Origin: Streptomyces sp. NBC_01233
Lineage (GTDB): Bacteria; Actinomycetota; Actinomycetes; Streptomycetales; Streptomycetaceae
Assembly (NCBI RefSeq): GCF_035989305.1
Contig: NZ_CP108514.1
Location: forward strand, 5,312,501 to 5,376,500
Length of the DNA stretch: 64,000 bases
Direction: 5' to 3'
The first letter of the stretch is position 1. Every line of letters starts with the position of its first letter. The translations under genes were made by a program, and so were the position numbers. Shown piece after piece: positions 26,601 through 36,182 of this stretch. The notes below the pieces were generated by a model that was not told the origin of the DNA, searched no databases, and saw only the letters and a program-made list of their open reading frames with translations.

Positions 26601-28993
26601 TGGGCAACGAGCAGTGGGCCCGCGCCGAGGGGAACGCGCGGATCACCCAGGTCGCCGGCGACCACATCACCTACGCGGCCGGCGCCGGCCCCGCGCCCCG
26701 GGCGCTGCTCGGCCTTCCCGACGCGCCCGCCGCCCTGGTCGGCCGCGACGGGACGGTCAAGGAACTGGTGGGACTGCTCGCGGAGGGCGGCCCGCCGGTC
26801 GTCGTGGTGGCGGGGCTGGCCGGGGTGGGCAAGAGCGCGCTGGCGGTGTCCACGGCCCACCGGGCCGTGGAACTGGGCTGGTTCGGCGACCGGGTGTTCT
26901 TCCTGTCGCTGCGCGGCTACGCCTCCGACGGCGGGGTGAGCGGGCCGCAGGCGGTCCAGGAGATGCTGCGCCACCTGGGGGTCCGCGACACGGACACGCC
27001 GGAGTCGCCGGAGGGCCGGGTTGCGCTGTACCGGGCGAGGCTGGCGGCCTTCGCGCAGGCCGGGCAGCGCGTGCTGATCGTGGCCGACGACGCGGGATCG
27101 GTCGGGCAGGTGCGTGACCTCGTACCGGCCGCGGAAACGCACCGGCTGCTGGTGACCTCGCGGCACCGGCTGGTGGCGCCAGGGTTCGCGGGGCGGGTGC
27201 TCCCGCTGGACGAGCTGGCGGAGGAGCCCGCGGCCGAGCTCCTCGCCGACGCGGTGCTGCGTGCGTGGCCGGACGACCCCCGGCCCGTACGGGAGCCCGA
27301 GGCACTGGCCGGGATCGCCCGGCGGTGCGGACGGCTGCCGCTGGCCCTCGCGGTGGCGGGGGCGGTGTTGGCGGGCGATCCCGGACTGTCCGCGGGGGAG
27401 CTGGCCCAGCGGCTGGCCGAGGCCCGGAGCCGGCTGGAGGCGCTGACCTTCGACGAGGGCGGCGTACCGGTGGGGGTGCGGGCCGCGTTCGACCTCTCGT
27501 ACGCGCGGCTGCCCGCCGACCAGGCGCGGATCTTCCGGCTGCTGACCGTGAACCCCGGCCCGGACTGCCGCACGGAGTACGCCGGCCTGCTCACCGGCGA
27601 GGGCGAGGACGTGCGGCCCAAGCTGGCTGCCCTCGTACGGGCCAGCCTGCTGACCGAGCAGCCCGTCGGTTCGGGGCGGTGGCGGATGCACGACCTGCTG
27701 CGGTTGTACGCGCTGGAGCGGGGCGAGGAGTGCGCCGAGGAGGACGGGCGGGAGGAGGTGACCGACGCCTTCCTGGCCAACCTGGTGTTGAGCACCGGAG
27801 TGGCGCAGGAGCTCCTGGGAGTGAACAGTCCGGGCAGTAGCGGGCCGGGACTGCCTTCCGTGGCGCAGGCGCTGGACTGGCTCGACACGGAGCGGCCGAT
27901 GCTGGTCGCCGCTGTGGGCTTCGCCGCCGATACCGGCCGGCTGGACACCGCCGTGGAACTGGCCGACCTCCTGGCCCCCTACCTCCAGCTCTACGGGCAC
28001 GCGCAAGAACACTTGCTGATGGCGCGTCACGTACTTGCGGCCGTGCGCGCGACCGGCAGGCCCGGCAACCTCGCCGTCGCGGTGTGCGACCTCGGCAGCG
28101 CACTGTGCCAGGCGCACGACTATGCGGAGGCCGCCGACCGGCTGACGGAGGCACTCACCCGGTTCCGCGAGACCTCCGACCGGGAGGGGGAGGGCAGGGC
28201 GCTGCACCTGCTGGGCACCGCGTACAGCGGTGTGCGCCGTTACGGGGAGGCGCGGCAGGCTCACCAGGAAGCGTTGGACATCTACCGCCGGCTGGGGAGC
28301 CGGCACGCGGAAGCCGCGGTCCTGGTGACGCTGGGCGCCGACCTCCACTACCTGGGGCGGCTGGACGAGGCGATCGCCATGCACCGGCAGGCTCTCGCCC
28401 TCATGCGGGAGCTGGGCGACCGGCACCGCGAGGTCATCGCGCTGGACGCTCTCGGTGAGGCGCTCTCGGCGGCGGGACGGCGCGAGGAGTGCGTGGCCGT
28501 ATGGGAAGAGGCACTCGTCATCGTGCGGGGTCTGGGCAACCGGACACGAGTGGCGTGGACCCTGACCTGGATCGCGTCCTCGCTGTTGCCCGTCGGGCCG
28601 GCGGACGAGGTGCGGGCCCGTTTCGAGGAGGCGCTGAGCCTCTTCAGGGCGGACGGTGACCGGCACGGCGAAGGCGTGGCGCTGATCAACCTGGGCGTGC
28701 TGCACCAGCTGGAGGGGCGGTGGACGCAGGCGCTGGAGGCGCACGAGCGGGCCTGCACGCTCTTGGACGTTGTGGGGGACAAGGCCGGCCAGGCCGGTGC
28801 GGTGCGGGCACTGGCCGGCACCCTGGGCGGTCTGGGCCGCCTTACGGAGGCAGAGGAGGGCTTCGAGCGGGCCTCGGCGGGCTTCGCAGCGGCCGGCGAC
28901 GCGAAGCGGGAGGCGGAGTGCAGGCAGGAGGCCGCGGACGTGCGCGAGGCGTCCCTGCGGCCCCGCCGCTGGTGGCACCGGTTCACGAGGTGA
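26600..28993 (+). CDS. STAND-type NB-ARC ATPase with TPR repeats
   Basis: A 797-residue protein. A short N-terminal leader contains ARITQVAGDHITY. The NB-ARC-like ATPase follows: Walker A GLAGVGKSAL near residue 75, Walker B VLIVADDAG near 157, and GRLPLALAVAGAVLAG near 250, the GxP motif. A winged-helix region includes WRMHDLLRLYALERG. From about residue 440 to the end there are TPR repeats, e.g. YGEARQAHQEALDIYRRLG. STAND proteins switch on by oligomerising on a trigger and are common in signalling, development and defence. No effector domain is visible within the protein. GTG at 26600 overlaps the upstream stop. Confidence 0.9.
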   Translation: MGNEQWARAEGNARITQVAGDHITYAAGAGPAPRALLGLPDAPAALVGRDGTVKELVGLLAEGGPPVVVVAGLAGVGKSALAVSTAHRAVELGWFGDRVFFLSLRGYASDGGVSGPQAVQEMLRHLGVRDTDTPESPEGRVALYRARLAAFAQAGQRVLIVADDAGSVGQVRDLVPAAETHRLLVTSRHRLVAPGFAGRVLPLDELAEEPAAELLADAVLRAWPDDPRPVREPEALAGIARRCGRLPLALAVAGAVLAGDPGLSAGELAQRLAEARSRLEALTFDEGGVPVGVRAAFDLSYARLPADQARIFRLLTVNPGPDCRTEYAGLLTGEGEDVRPKLAALVRASLLTEQPVGSGRWRMHDLLRLYALERGEECAEEDGREEVTDAFLANLVLSTGVAQELLGVNSPGSSGPGLPSVAQALDWLDTERPMLVAAVGFAADTGRLDTAVELADLLAPYLQLYGHAQEHLLMARHVLAAVRATGRPGNLAVAVCDLGSALCQAHDYAEAADRLTEALTRFRETSDREGEGRALHLLGTAYSGVRRYGEARQAHQEALDIYRRLGSRHAEAAVLVTLGADLHYLGRLDEAIAMHRQALALMRELGDRHREVIALDALGEALSAAGRREECVAVWEEALVIVRGLGNRTRVAWTLTWIASSLLPVGPADEVRARFEEALSLFRADGDRHGEGVALINLGVLHQLEGRWTQALEAHERACTLLDVVGDKAGQAGAVRALAGTLGGLGRLTEAEEGFERASAGFAAAGDAKREAECRQEAADVREASLRPRRWWHRFTR

Positions 28994-28996
28994 GGG

Positions 28997-29026
28997 GGCG
29001 CACGGGGAGAACGTTCCCCGTGCGCC
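28997..29026. terminator. Terminator after the STAND ATPase gene
   Basis: A 12-base-pair perfect stem, GGCGCACGGGGA with TCCCCGTGCGCC around a six-base loop, starts four bases after the stop and lies between convergent genes. Confidence 0.8.
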
Positions 29027-29054
29027 GGGTCGCATCAGGTCACCTCAGCCGGCC

Positions 29055-29861
29055 TCAGCCGGTCTGTTCCGGGGAGCTCGCCGTGATCACCGAGAAGACG
29101 CCGCCCTGGGGGTCGGCGAGGACGGCCATCCGGCCCGCCACCATGTCGAACGCCGGGGCCATGACGCTGCCTCCGGCCCGTACGGCGGCGGCCTGGATCT
29201 CGTCGACGCTGTCCACGTGGAAGTACGGCATCCAGTGCGGCGGCACCCCGGCCGGCAGCTTGGCCAGGTCCATCATCCCGCCGACCGCGCGGCCGTCGAC
29301 CTGGAACTCGGTGTAGTCCCCGGCGCCCGGCATCTCGGAGTGGGCCGTGGTGACGGGCAGGACGGCGGTGTAGAAGGCGGCCGCGGCGGGGACGTCGGCG
29401 GTGTTCAGCTCGTTCCAGATGAGGGCGCCGTGCTCGTTGACGATCCCGGCGCCGTCGAAGGTGCCGGCCTGCCACAGGCCGACGGCCGCGCCGGTGGGGT
29501 CGGTGATCACGGCCATCCGGCCGAGGTCCATGACGTCCATCGCGCCCATCATCACCGAGCCGCCGGCGTCGGTGACCGACTTGAGGGTGGAGTCGAGGGA
29601 GTCGGTGGCCAGGTACGTGGTCCACGCGGTCGGCGGCATCGGGTCCGGGACGGTGCCGTCCGGGTTGCTCGCCTTCATGATGCCGGCGACCGGCTGGCCC
29701 TTGAGGGTGCAGACGGAGTAGCCGCCCTGCTCGGCCGGGCCGATCTCGCCCTGCCAGCCGAAGAGGTCGCAGTAGAAGTCGAGGGCCGCCTGCTGGTCGG
29801 GGACCATCAGGTCGATCCAGCAGGGGGTGCCGGGCTTGTAGGGGCCGTTCATGTCGGGCAC
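29055..29861 (-). CDS. VOC (glyoxalase/bleomycin-resistance-like) family protein
   Basis: A 268-residue protein of two tandem VOC domains (about residues 8-125 and 140-262). Each opens with a paired strand-helix-strand: CWIDLMVPDQQAALDFYCDL and LIWNELNTADVPAAAAFYTA. Each ends in a PTGAAVGLWQAG- or PQGGVFSVI-like strand. Such two-domain proteins are often annotated as hydroxylase- or glyoxalase-like; the substrate is unknown. GTG at 29861 has CGGAGG six bases upstream and is preferred to the ATG at 29852. Confidence 0.85.
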   Translation of the reverse strand: MPDMNGPYKPGTPCWIDLMVPDQQAALDFYCDLFGWQGEIGPAEQGGYSVCTLKGQPVAGIMKASNPDGTVPDPMPPTAWTTYLATDSLDSTLKSVTDAGGSVMMGAMDVMDLGRMAVITDPTGAAVGLWQAGTFDGAGIVNEHGALIWNELNTADVPAAAAFYTAVLPVTTAHSEMPGAGDYTEFQVDGRAVGGMMDLAKLPAGVPPHWMPYFHVDSVDEIQAAAVRAGGSVMAPAFDMVAGRMAVLADPQGGVFSVITASSPEQTG

Positions 29862-29969
29862 GGGTGCCTCCGGGGGCGGATGGGGGAAGGACGGGCCGTC
29901 CCCTACCCGGCCCGCAGGGCCCGAACCGGCCCGAACGGGTGACGTCTGCGGCGCGCGGCGGACCGTCGC

Positions 29970-30260
29970 CTACTGCCAGAAGATCTCCTCCACCACGATC
30001 TGGGGCTCCGCCACCCGGGGAAGGAACGTGAACAGGATCCACCCGCGGTAGCCGTCGAAATACGCGATGTGCGGGCCGCGGGGCACGGTGGACCGCGCCG
30101 GCTCCACATGGTCGCCGCGGTACGGATTCCGGGCGGTCCGCAACTCGAAGAGGGCTTCCCAGAGCGCCTCGCGAGGCGCGGTGGCGAGGGCGAGCCGGTA
30201 CTTCTCGGCGTCCTGCGTGCAGTCCAGGGCCCAAGGCGGCCCGGTGAACTCCTCGCTCAC
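29970..30260 (-). CDS. Small protein, possible RelE-like toxin of a pair
   Basis: A 96-residue protein. The C-terminal half, HIAYFDGYRGWILFTFLPRV then QIVVEEIFWQ, resembles the beta-sheet of ParE/RelE-type toxins, but the match is by eye and no catalytic residues are certain. The GTG start overlaps the stop of the preceding gene (GTGA), so it is the second gene of a two-gene unit, an arrangement like antitoxin-toxin loci. Confidence 0.45.
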   Translation of the reverse strand: MSEEFTGPPWALDCTQDAEKYRLALATAPREALWEALFELRTARNPYRGDHVEPARSTVPRGPHIAYFDGYRGWILFTFLPRVAEPQIVVEEIFWQ

Positions 30261-30604
30261 TCGCCGGGCTCCAGGTCGCGCAACTCGTGGCGGATGCGGG
30301 AGGCCTCGTCGAGGAGTTTGCGGGCCGCTTCGGCGTCCGTGGCCTCGGCTGCCCGGGCTTCGAGGTCATTGACGCGGCGGTCGAGCTCCGGGTCGCGGGC
30401 GAGGGCGTACTCCCCCCACCAGCGGGCCATGAACGCGGGAACGGGCCCGATGTCGTACGCGTCGGCGATCTGCTGTCGCCAGGCGGCGTCGAAGTCCGGC
30501 AGGAGGGCCGGGGCGTGGGCGGCTATGGCGGCGCGCAGGGCCTTCGGCGTGTACTCCGGCATCGGCGGCACTGATCCGCCGGGCGCAGGCGTCGCGGTCG
30601 TCAT
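30257..30604 (-). CDS. DUF6247-like protein, first gene of the same pair
   Basis: A 115-residue acidic protein. The segment LRAAIAAHAPALLPDFDAAW and the downstream FMARWWGEYALARDPELD look like the DUF6247 family, small Streptomyces proteins often encoded before a toxin-like gene. The C-terminus is a charged helix (ARKLLDEASRIRHELRDLEP) that could bind the partner. ATG at 30604 follows GAGGAGG; the frame is open to 30637. The role as an antitoxin is inferred from gene order. Confidence 0.5.
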   Translation of the reverse strand: MTTATPAPGGSVPPMPEYTPKALRAAIAAHAPALLPDFDAAWRQQIADAYDIGPVPAFMARWWGEYALARDPELDRRVNDLEARAAEATDAEAARKLLDEASRIRHELRDLEPGE

Positions 30605-30674
30605 TTCCGGTTCCTCCTCGGATCGGACGCCTTCCACCCTAGCCGTCGGGCTCGGGCCCGGTCCGGGAAATGCG

Positions 30675-30708
30675 GCGGCCCCGCCGCCCGTGTGGGTGGC
30701 GGGGCCGC
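30675..30708 (-). terminator. Terminator of the LAxTG surface protein gene
   Basis: An 11-base-pair GC stem, GCGGCCCCGCC with GGCGGGGCCGC, about 15 bases beyond the stop of the minus-strand gene. The T-tract is short. Confidence 0.65.
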
Positions 30709-30722
30709 TGCTGTCGAGTGGC

Positions 30723-32222
30723 TCAGGCGGTGGTGCGGCGGCGGCGGCCGGTGCCCGCGACCAGGGCGGCGCCCATGGCGAGGGCCACGCCCGCGCCGCC
30801 GAGGGCCCAGGTGGTGGCCGAGTCGGCGCCGGTGGCGGCGAGTTCGCCGCCGGTGTGGCCGGTGGTGTTGTCGACGACCGGCTTCGCGCCGCCGTTCGGG
30901 TTCGGCTGGTTGCCGTTCCCGCCGGTGCTCGGGTCGGCGGCGACGATCTTCGTCAGGCGGGACTTGGAGCGCGACTGCGCCCACGGCGCCGGGGTGTCCG
31001 GGCCGACCTGGGACGAGCCCCAGGAGGAGATGCGCAGGTCGCCGAGCGGCGCGTCCGCCGTCAGGCGGATGCGGACCTGGATGTCGAAGCTCTGGCCGGC
31101 CGCGACGGGGCCGCCCGCCAGGTCGACCCCGAGGAACACGCCCTCCTCCTCGGACCGGATCTCGGCCTCGTGCCAGCCGGCCTTGCCGTTCTTGTCCTTG
31201 CTCAGGACCTCGACCTTGATCTGCGAAGCCTTCATCGGGACCCAGTCCGGCCGGGCCAGGACCAGGCCGACGTCGAAGCCGTCCAGGGCCTTCTTGCCGG
31301 AGTTGTCGACGCGGACGGACAGGTTGGTCCAGTCGCCGCCGGCCTTGACGGTCTCCGGTACGCCGTTCACCGCGAGCGCGGGGCCTTCGACGAACGGGTC
31401 CTCGTTCCCGTCCTCGGCGCCTTCGATCTTGGCGCCGTACCAGCTGCTGGGGCCGTACTTCCAGCCGTCGGCGCTGATGCTCACGGCGTCGGAGGCCATG
31501 TCGAAGTTGATGCGCGGGGCGTCCGCGGTGAAGCGGATGCGCACGTCGAGGTCGTAGCTGGCGCCGCGGTCGAGGGTGCCGACGGTGCCGATGAAGTAGT
31601 CGCTCATGCTGGTGGCGTCGGTGTCGTGGTCGAGCGCCGTGGCGGGCCACCAGTAGCTGCTGCCGTCCGTGCGGACGATGCGGGTCTCGATCTCGTAGTG
31701 GCCGGCCTTCAGCTTGCCGCCGGCCTTGTCGACCGAGAGGCGGGGCTGGAGCCCGTTGACCCAGTCGCCGCCCGAGTTGTCGACGCTCACCTTCAGCTGG
31801 GTCCAGTCGCCGCCCGGCTTGAAGCCGTTCTTCGGGATGCCTGCGACGGTGACGTCGGGGCCCATCATGATGCCGTCGGAGTCGGCGTGCTGCTTGTCCG
31901 CGGCGGGCTTGGCGTCCTTCGCGGGCTGCTCGGCGGGCGCCGGGGCCGGGGTGGTCGGCGCGGGCGACCCGACGACGGGCGCGGGCTTGTCCGCGACCGG
32001 CTTCTCGGCGACGGGCTTGTCCGCTCCGGGCTTCTCGGCACCGGGCGTCTCGACGACGGGCGTGGTCGGCGCACCGGCGTCGGCGGTGGCGTCGTCCTTC
32101 GGCGCCACGTCAGGAACGATCACGGCCGGCTGGTCGGCGGCCATGGCGGGCGTGGCGGTCAGGATGGTCGGTCCGGCCACGGCGACCGCGGCGACCGCGG
32201 CCATGCGCTTGATCTTCTTCAT
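30723..32222 (-). CDS. LAxTG-anchored cell-wall surface protein
   Basis: A 499-residue protein. A Sec signal peptide (MKKIKRMAAVAAVAVAGPTI with cleavage after MAAD-like AMA-AD) is followed by a Lys/Pro/Ala repeat stretch (EKPGADKPVAEKPVADKP). Two related beta domains follow, each with a GGDW-T-Q/N-L-V-DNSG core (GGDWTQLKVSVDNSG and GGDWTNLSVRVDNSG). The C-terminus is a sorting signal: ELAATGADSATTWAL then a hydrophobic stretch and GRRRRTTA. LAATG fits the class E sortase pattern of Streptomyces. No sortase gene is in the window. GGGGGG precedes the ATG at 32222. Confidence 0.88.
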   Translation of the reverse strand: MKKIKRMAAVAAVAVAGPTILTATPAMAADQPAVIVPDVAPKDDATADAGAPTTPVVETPGAEKPGADKPVAEKPVADKPAPVVGSPAPTTPAPAPAEQPAKDAKPAADKQHADSDGIMMGPDVTVAGIPKNGFKPGGDWTQLKVSVDNSGGDWVNGLQPRLSVDKAGGKLKAGHYEIETRIVRTDGSSYWWPATALDHDTDATSMSDYFIGTVGTLDRGASYDLDVRIRFTADAPRINFDMASDAVSISADGWKYGPSSWYGAKIEGAEDGNEDPFVEGPALAVNGVPETVKAGGDWTNLSVRVDNSGKKALDGFDVGLVLARPDWVPMKASQIKVEVLSKDKNGKAGWHEAEIRSEEEGVFLGVDLAGGPVAAGQSFDIQVRIRLTADAPLGDLRISSWGSSQVGPDTPAPWAQSRSKSRLTKIVAADPSTGGNGNQPNPNGGAKPVVDNTTGHTGGELAATGADSATTWALGGAGVALAMGAALVAGTGRRRRTTA

Positions 32223-32308
32223 TTGTTTCCCCCCAGAAATCTTCTTTTGAACATGATCAGATTAGTAGGGGTGGCGGGAAAGTTGACGGCCTAAACATCA
32301 CGAAACGC

Positions 32309-32341
32309 CAACGACCCCGGCAGCGGCTGCCGGGGTCGTTG
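32309..32341 (-). terminator. Terminator of argS
   Basis: CAACGACCCCGGCAGC pairs perfectly with GCTGCCGGGGTCGTTG, about 35 bases beyond the argS stop on the minus strand. A TTTCG patch follows. Confidence 0.8.
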
Positions 32342-32373
32342 ACCTTTGGTGCGTTCTGTCCGGAGTCCGGATG

Positions 32374-34179
32374 TCAGAGCTTCTCGGGCGTCCGGATCCC
32401 GAGGAGGGACATGCCCTTGGTGAGGGTGCGGGCGGTCAGCTCGCACAGGAACAGGCGGTTCTCGCCCACGACGAGCTCCGGCTCCGGCTTCACGACCGGG
32501 CACTGGTCGTAGAACGTCGTGTACAGCGAGGACAGCTGGTAGAGGTACGCGGCCAGCTTGTGCGGGGCGTGCTCCGCGGCCGCCTCGGCGATGAGCTCAC
32601 CGAAGTGGTCCAGGTGCAGGCCCAGCGCACGCTCGGCCGGGGCCAGCTCCAGCTCCGGGTGGGCCATTGCCTTGCGGTCGCCCGCATTGCGCAGGATGGA
32701 CTTGATCCGGGCGTACGCGTATTGGAGGTACACGGAGGTGTCGCCGTTGAGCGAGACCATCTGGTCCAGGTCGAACTTGTAGTCGCGCGCGGCCGAGGTC
32801 GACAGGTCGGCGTACTTGACCGCGCCGATGCCCACATACTGGCCGTTCTCGACGATCTCCGCCTCGGTCAGGCCCACCTTCTCGGCCTTGTCGCGCACGA
32901 CGGCCGTAGCACGGTCGACGGCCTCGTCCAGCAGGTCCACCAGCCGGACCGTCTCGCCCTCACGGGTCTTGAACGGCTTGCCGTCCTTGCCGAGGACCGT
33001 GCCGAAGGCCAGCTGCACGGCCTTGACCTCGTCGTTCAGCCAGCCGGCGCGGCGGGCCGTCTCGAAGACCATCTTGAAGTGCAGGGACTGCCGCGCGTCG
33101 ACCACGTAGATCAGCTCGGTCGCGCCCAGGTTGCCCACGCGGTCGCGGATCGCCGACAGGTCGGTGGCCGCGTAGCCGAAGCCGCCGTCCGACTTCTGCA
33201 CGATCAGCGGGGTCGGGTTGCCGTCCGGGCCCTTGATGTCGTCGAAGAACACGCACAGCGCGCCGTTGGAGCGGACGGCCACGCCCGACTCCTCCAGCAG
33301 CTTGCACGTCTCGACCAGCATGTCGTTGTAGCCGGACTCGCCGACCACGTCGGGGTCCTGGATGTCCATGTCCAGCTTGTTGAAGACGGAGTAGAAGTAG
33401 ATCTTCGACTCGTCCACGAACCGCTGCCAGAGGGAGAGCGTCTCCGGCTCGCCCGCCTGGAGGTCCACCACCCGGGCCCGGGCGCGCGTCTTGAACTCCT
33501 CGTCGGAGTCGAACAGGGCGCGCGAGGCCTTGTAGAGGCGGTTGAGGTTGGACATGGCCTCCTCGCCGGAGACCTCCTCGTCGGACTTGTGGTCCAGCTC
33601 GTGCGGGTGCTCCAGCAGGTACTGGATGAGCATGCCGAACTGGGTGCCCCAGTCGCCGATGTGGTGGCGGCGGACCACCTTCTCGCCCGTGAACTCCAGG
33701 ATCTCCACCATCGCCGCGCCGATGACCGCCGACCGCAGGTGCCCGACGTGCATCTCCTTGGCCACGTTCGGCTGCGCGTAGTCGATCACCGTGGTGCCCG
33801 GGTTCGCCGCGAGCGGGACGCCGAGCCGGTCGTCGCCGGCCCGGGCGGCGAGGGTCTCGATGATCGCCCGGTCGGTGATGGTGATGTTCAGGAAGCCCGG
33901 GCCCGAGACCTCGATCTCCTGGATCAGGTCACCGGTCGGGATGCCCTCGACCACGGTCGTCGCCAGCTCGCGGGGGTTGGCCTTGGCCTTCTTCGCGAGC
34001 GCCAGGATGCCGTTGGCCTGGAAGTCGGCCCGGTCGCTTCGTCGCAGCATGGGGTCTCCCCAGCCCGAAGGGCGAGGGGAAGGGTCGGCACTGTCGGAGC
34101 CTGCCTTCGGCATCGCCGCCGCGAGGGCGTCCGCGACGCGCTGATTGACGGAAGAAGCGAGGGAAGGGACCGAGGCCAT
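32374..34179 (-). CDS. argS: Arginyl-tRNA synthetase
   Basis: A 601-residue class I synthetase. The N-terminal additional domain includes [20 protein letters not shown]; the catalytic core has [20 protein letters not shown] with HVGH as the HIGH motif, and [20 protein letters not shown] near the active site; the anticodon-binding helices end with [15 protein letters not shown] and [12 protein letters not shown]. The KMSKS motif is degenerate, as in many ArgRS. An unusual Ser/Pro/Gly-rich stretch (about residues 24-45, [17 protein letters not shown]...) interrupts the N-terminal domain. ATG at 34179 is preferred, with AGGAA nine bases upstream; the frame runs to 34233. Confidence 0.96.
   Translation of the reverse strand: MASVPSLASSVNQRVADALAAAMPKAGSDSADPSPRPSGWGDPMLRRSDRADFQANGILALAKKAKANPRELATTVVEGIPTGDLIQEIEVSGPGFLNITITDRAIIETLAARAGDDRLGVPLAANPGTTVIDYAQPNVAKEMHVGHLRSAVIGAAMVEILEFTGEKVVRRHHIGDWGTQFGMLIQYLLEHPHELDHKSDEEVSGEEAMSNLNRLYKASRALFDSDEEFKTRARARVVDLQAGEPETLSLWQRFVDESKIYFYSVFNKLDMDIQDPDVVGESGYNDMLVETCKLLEESGVAVRSNGALCVFFDDIKGPDGNPTPLIVQKSDGGFGYAATDLSAIRDRVGNLGATELIYVVDARQSLHFKMVFETARRAGWLNDEVKAVQLAFGTVLGKDGKPFKTREGETVRLVDLLDEAVDRATAVVRDKAEKVGLTEAEIVENGQYVGIGAVKYADLSTSAARDYKFDLDQMVSLNGDTSVYLQYAYARIKSILRNAGDRKAMAHPELELAPAERALGLHLDHFGELIAEAAAEHAPHKLAAYLYQLSSLYTTFYDQCPVVKPEPELVVGENRLFLCELTARTLTKGMSLLGIRTPEKL
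34057..34080. repeat. Hairpin-forming insert within the argS N-terminal region
   Basis: TCCCCAGCCC followed by GAA and GGGCGAGGGGA forms an imperfect hairpin that encodes part of the Ser/Pro/Gly-rich extra stretch of ArgS. It looks like a short REP-type element read in frame. Its wider distribution cannot be seen here. Confidence 0.35.
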
Positions 34180-34348
34180 GAGCTGCCGTTCCTGTGAGGT
34201 TGTGCCGGTGGGTGCACTTGGTTGTTCCGACAAGAGCCGAGTATCCCACGCGGGGGCAACCCGTTTCCCGTGGGAAAAGCAACCCCCGAGCGTCCTGTTC
34301 CGTCTGGGAGAATGGCTGAAGCCAGCATTCGAGATAGAAGGACGTGTC

Positions 34349-36076
34349 GTGGCTCAGAGCAGCACCGAGACCGACTGGGTCTCCCGTTTCGCGGACGAGG
34401 TCATCGCCGAGGCGGAGCGCCGAGCACCCGGCAAACCTGTCGTCGTCGCGTCCGGACTCTCCCCCTCCGGCCCCATCCACCTGGGCAACCTCCGCGAGGT
34501 CATGACCCCGCACCTGGTCGCGGACGAGATCCGCCGCCGGGGCATCGAGGTCCGCCACCTCATCTCCTGGGACGACTACGACCGGTACCGCAAGGTGCCC
34601 GCAGGCGTGCCCGGCATCGACGAGTCGTGGGCCCAGCACATCGGGCGCCCGCTGACCGCCGTACCCGCGCCGGCCGGGTCCGCGTACCCGAACTGGGCCG
34701 AGCACTTCAAGGCCGTCTTCGTCGAGGCGCTGGCCGAGATGGGCGTCGAGTACGACCCGATCAGCCAGACCGAGCAGTACACGAACGGCGTCTACCGCGA
34801 GCAGGTGCTGTTCGCGATGAAGCACCGCGGCGACATCGACGCGGTCCTCGACCAGTACCGCACCAAACAGAAGCCGGGCGGCAAGAAGCCCCAGCAGAAG
34901 CAGGTCGACGAGGCCGAGCTGGAGGCCGCTGAGGGCTCCGGCGCGGCAGCCGAGGACGACGGCAGCACCGGCGAGGGCGGGTACTTCCCGTACAAGCCGT
35001 ACTGCGGCGAGTGCGGCAAGGACTTCACCAAGGTCACCTCGTACGACGACGAGACCACCGAGATGACCTACGTCTGCACCGAGGACGAGTTCACCGAGAC
35101 GGTCAAGCTCAGCGAGTTCAACCGCGGCAAGCTCGTCTGGAAGGTCGACTGGCCCATGCGCTGGGCCTACGAGGGCGTCATCTTCGAGCCCTCCGGCGTC
35201 GACCACTCCTCGCCCGGCTCGTCCTTCCAGGTCGGCGGCCAGATCGTGCACATCTTCGGCGGCGAGCAGCCGATCGGACCGATGTACGCCTTCGTCGGCA
35301 TCAGCGGCATGGCGAAGATGTCCTCCAGCAAGGGCGGGGTCCCCACCCCGGCCGACGCGCTGAAGATCATGGAGCCGCAGCTGCTGCGCTGGCTGTACGC
35401 GCGCCGCCGCCCCAACCAGTCCTTCAAGATCGCCTTCGACCAGGAGATCCAGCGGCTCTACGACGAGTGGGACAAGCTGGAGGCCAAGGTCGCCGACGGC
35501 TCCGTCCTGCCCGCCGACGCCGCCGCGCACACCCGCGCCGTGCGCACCGCCGCCGCCGAGCTGCCGCGCACCCCGCGGCCGATGCCGTACCGGACGCTCG
35601 CGTCCGTCGTCGACATCACCGCCGGGCACGACGAGCAGACCCTGCGCATCCTGACGGACCTCGACCCGTCGCAGCCGCTCACCTCGCTCGACGAGGTACG
35701 GCCGCGCCTGGACCGCGCCGAGAACTGGATCACCACCCAGGTCCCGGCCGACCAGCGCACCCTCGTACGCGAGGAGCCCGACACCGAGCTGCTGTCGTCC
35801 CTGGACGACGAGGGCCGCGAGTCGCTGCGGCTGCTGCTGGAGGGCCTCGACTCCCACTGGTCCCTCGACGGGCTGACCACGCTCGTCTACGGCGTCCCGA
35901 AGGTCATGGCCGGGCTGGAGCCCGACGCCAAGCCGACGCCCGAGCTCAAGGTCGCCCAGCGGACGTTCTTCGCGCTGCTGTACCGGCTCCTCGTGACCCG
36001 GGAGACCGGGCCGCGACTGCCCACGCTGCTGCTGGCGGTGGGCGCGGACCGGGTGCGCAAGCTGCTCGCCGTCTGA
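34349..36076 (+). CDS. lysS: Class I lysyl-tRNA synthetase
   Basis: A 575-residue class I LysRS, unrelated in fold to the usual class II enzyme. SGPIHLGN near residue 43 is the HIGH motif and KMSSSKGG near 322 is the KMSKS motif; [19 protein letters not shown] is diagnostic of this class. A metal-ribbon-like part CGECGKDF follows a charged insert of about 45 residues ([18 protein letters not shown]...). The helical C-terminal half binds the anticodon. GTG at 34349 with GAAGGAC upstream; divergent from argS with 170 bases between. A class II LysRS may exist elsewhere. Confidence 0.96.
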   Translation: MAQSSTETDWVSRFADEVIAEAERRAPGKPVVVASGLSPSGPIHLGNLREVMTPHLVADEIRRRGIEVRHLISWDDYDRYRKVPAGVPGIDESWAQHIGRPLTAVPAPAGSAYPNWAEHFKAVFVEALAEMGVEYDPISQTEQYTNGVYREQVLFAMKHRGDIDAVLDQYRTKQKPGGKKPQQKQVDEAELEAAEGSGAAAEDDGSTGEGGYFPYKPYCGECGKDFTKVTSYDDETTEMTYVCTEDEFTETVKLSEFNRGKLVWKVDWPMRWAYEGVIFEPSGVDHSSPGSSFQVGGQIVHIFGGEQPIGPMYAFVGISGMAKMSSSKGGVPTPADALKIMEPQLLRWLYARRRPNQSFKIAFDQEIQRLYDEWDKLEAKVADGSVLPADAAAHTRAVRTAAAELPRTPRPMPYRTLASVVDITAGHDEQTLRILTDLDPSQPLTSLDEVRPRLDRAENWITTQVPADQRTLVREEPDTELLSSLDDEGRESLRLLLEGLDSHWSLDGLTTLVYGVPKVMAGLEPDAKPTPELKVAQRTFFALLYRLLVTRETGPRLPTLLLAVGADRVRKLLAV

Positions 36077-36093
36077 GCCCGGGCTCCGCACGC

Positions 36094-36144
36094 ATGCGGA
36101 AGGGCCCGCACCCCTCGGGCCTCGGGGTGCGGGCCCTTCCGCAT
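36094..36144. terminator. Long bidirectional terminator between lysS and the DUF2637 gene
   Basis: ATGCGGAAGGGCCCGCACCC pairs with GGGTGCGGGCCCTTCCGCAT, a perfect 20-base-pair stem with a short loop, between convergent genes. Confidence 0.9.
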
Positions 36145-36182
36145 GGTCAGGCGATCAGGCGATGGACGATCCGCTCGACCGC

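Noticed and set aside
26597..29035. An 812-codon minus-strand open frame
   Set aside because: Antisense to the STAND ATPase gene with its Walker motifs and TPRs; composition is shadow-like.
30069..32294. A 741-codon plus-strand open frame
   Set aside because: It overlaps the LAxTG protein and the toxin-like pair in antisense and shows no protein family features.
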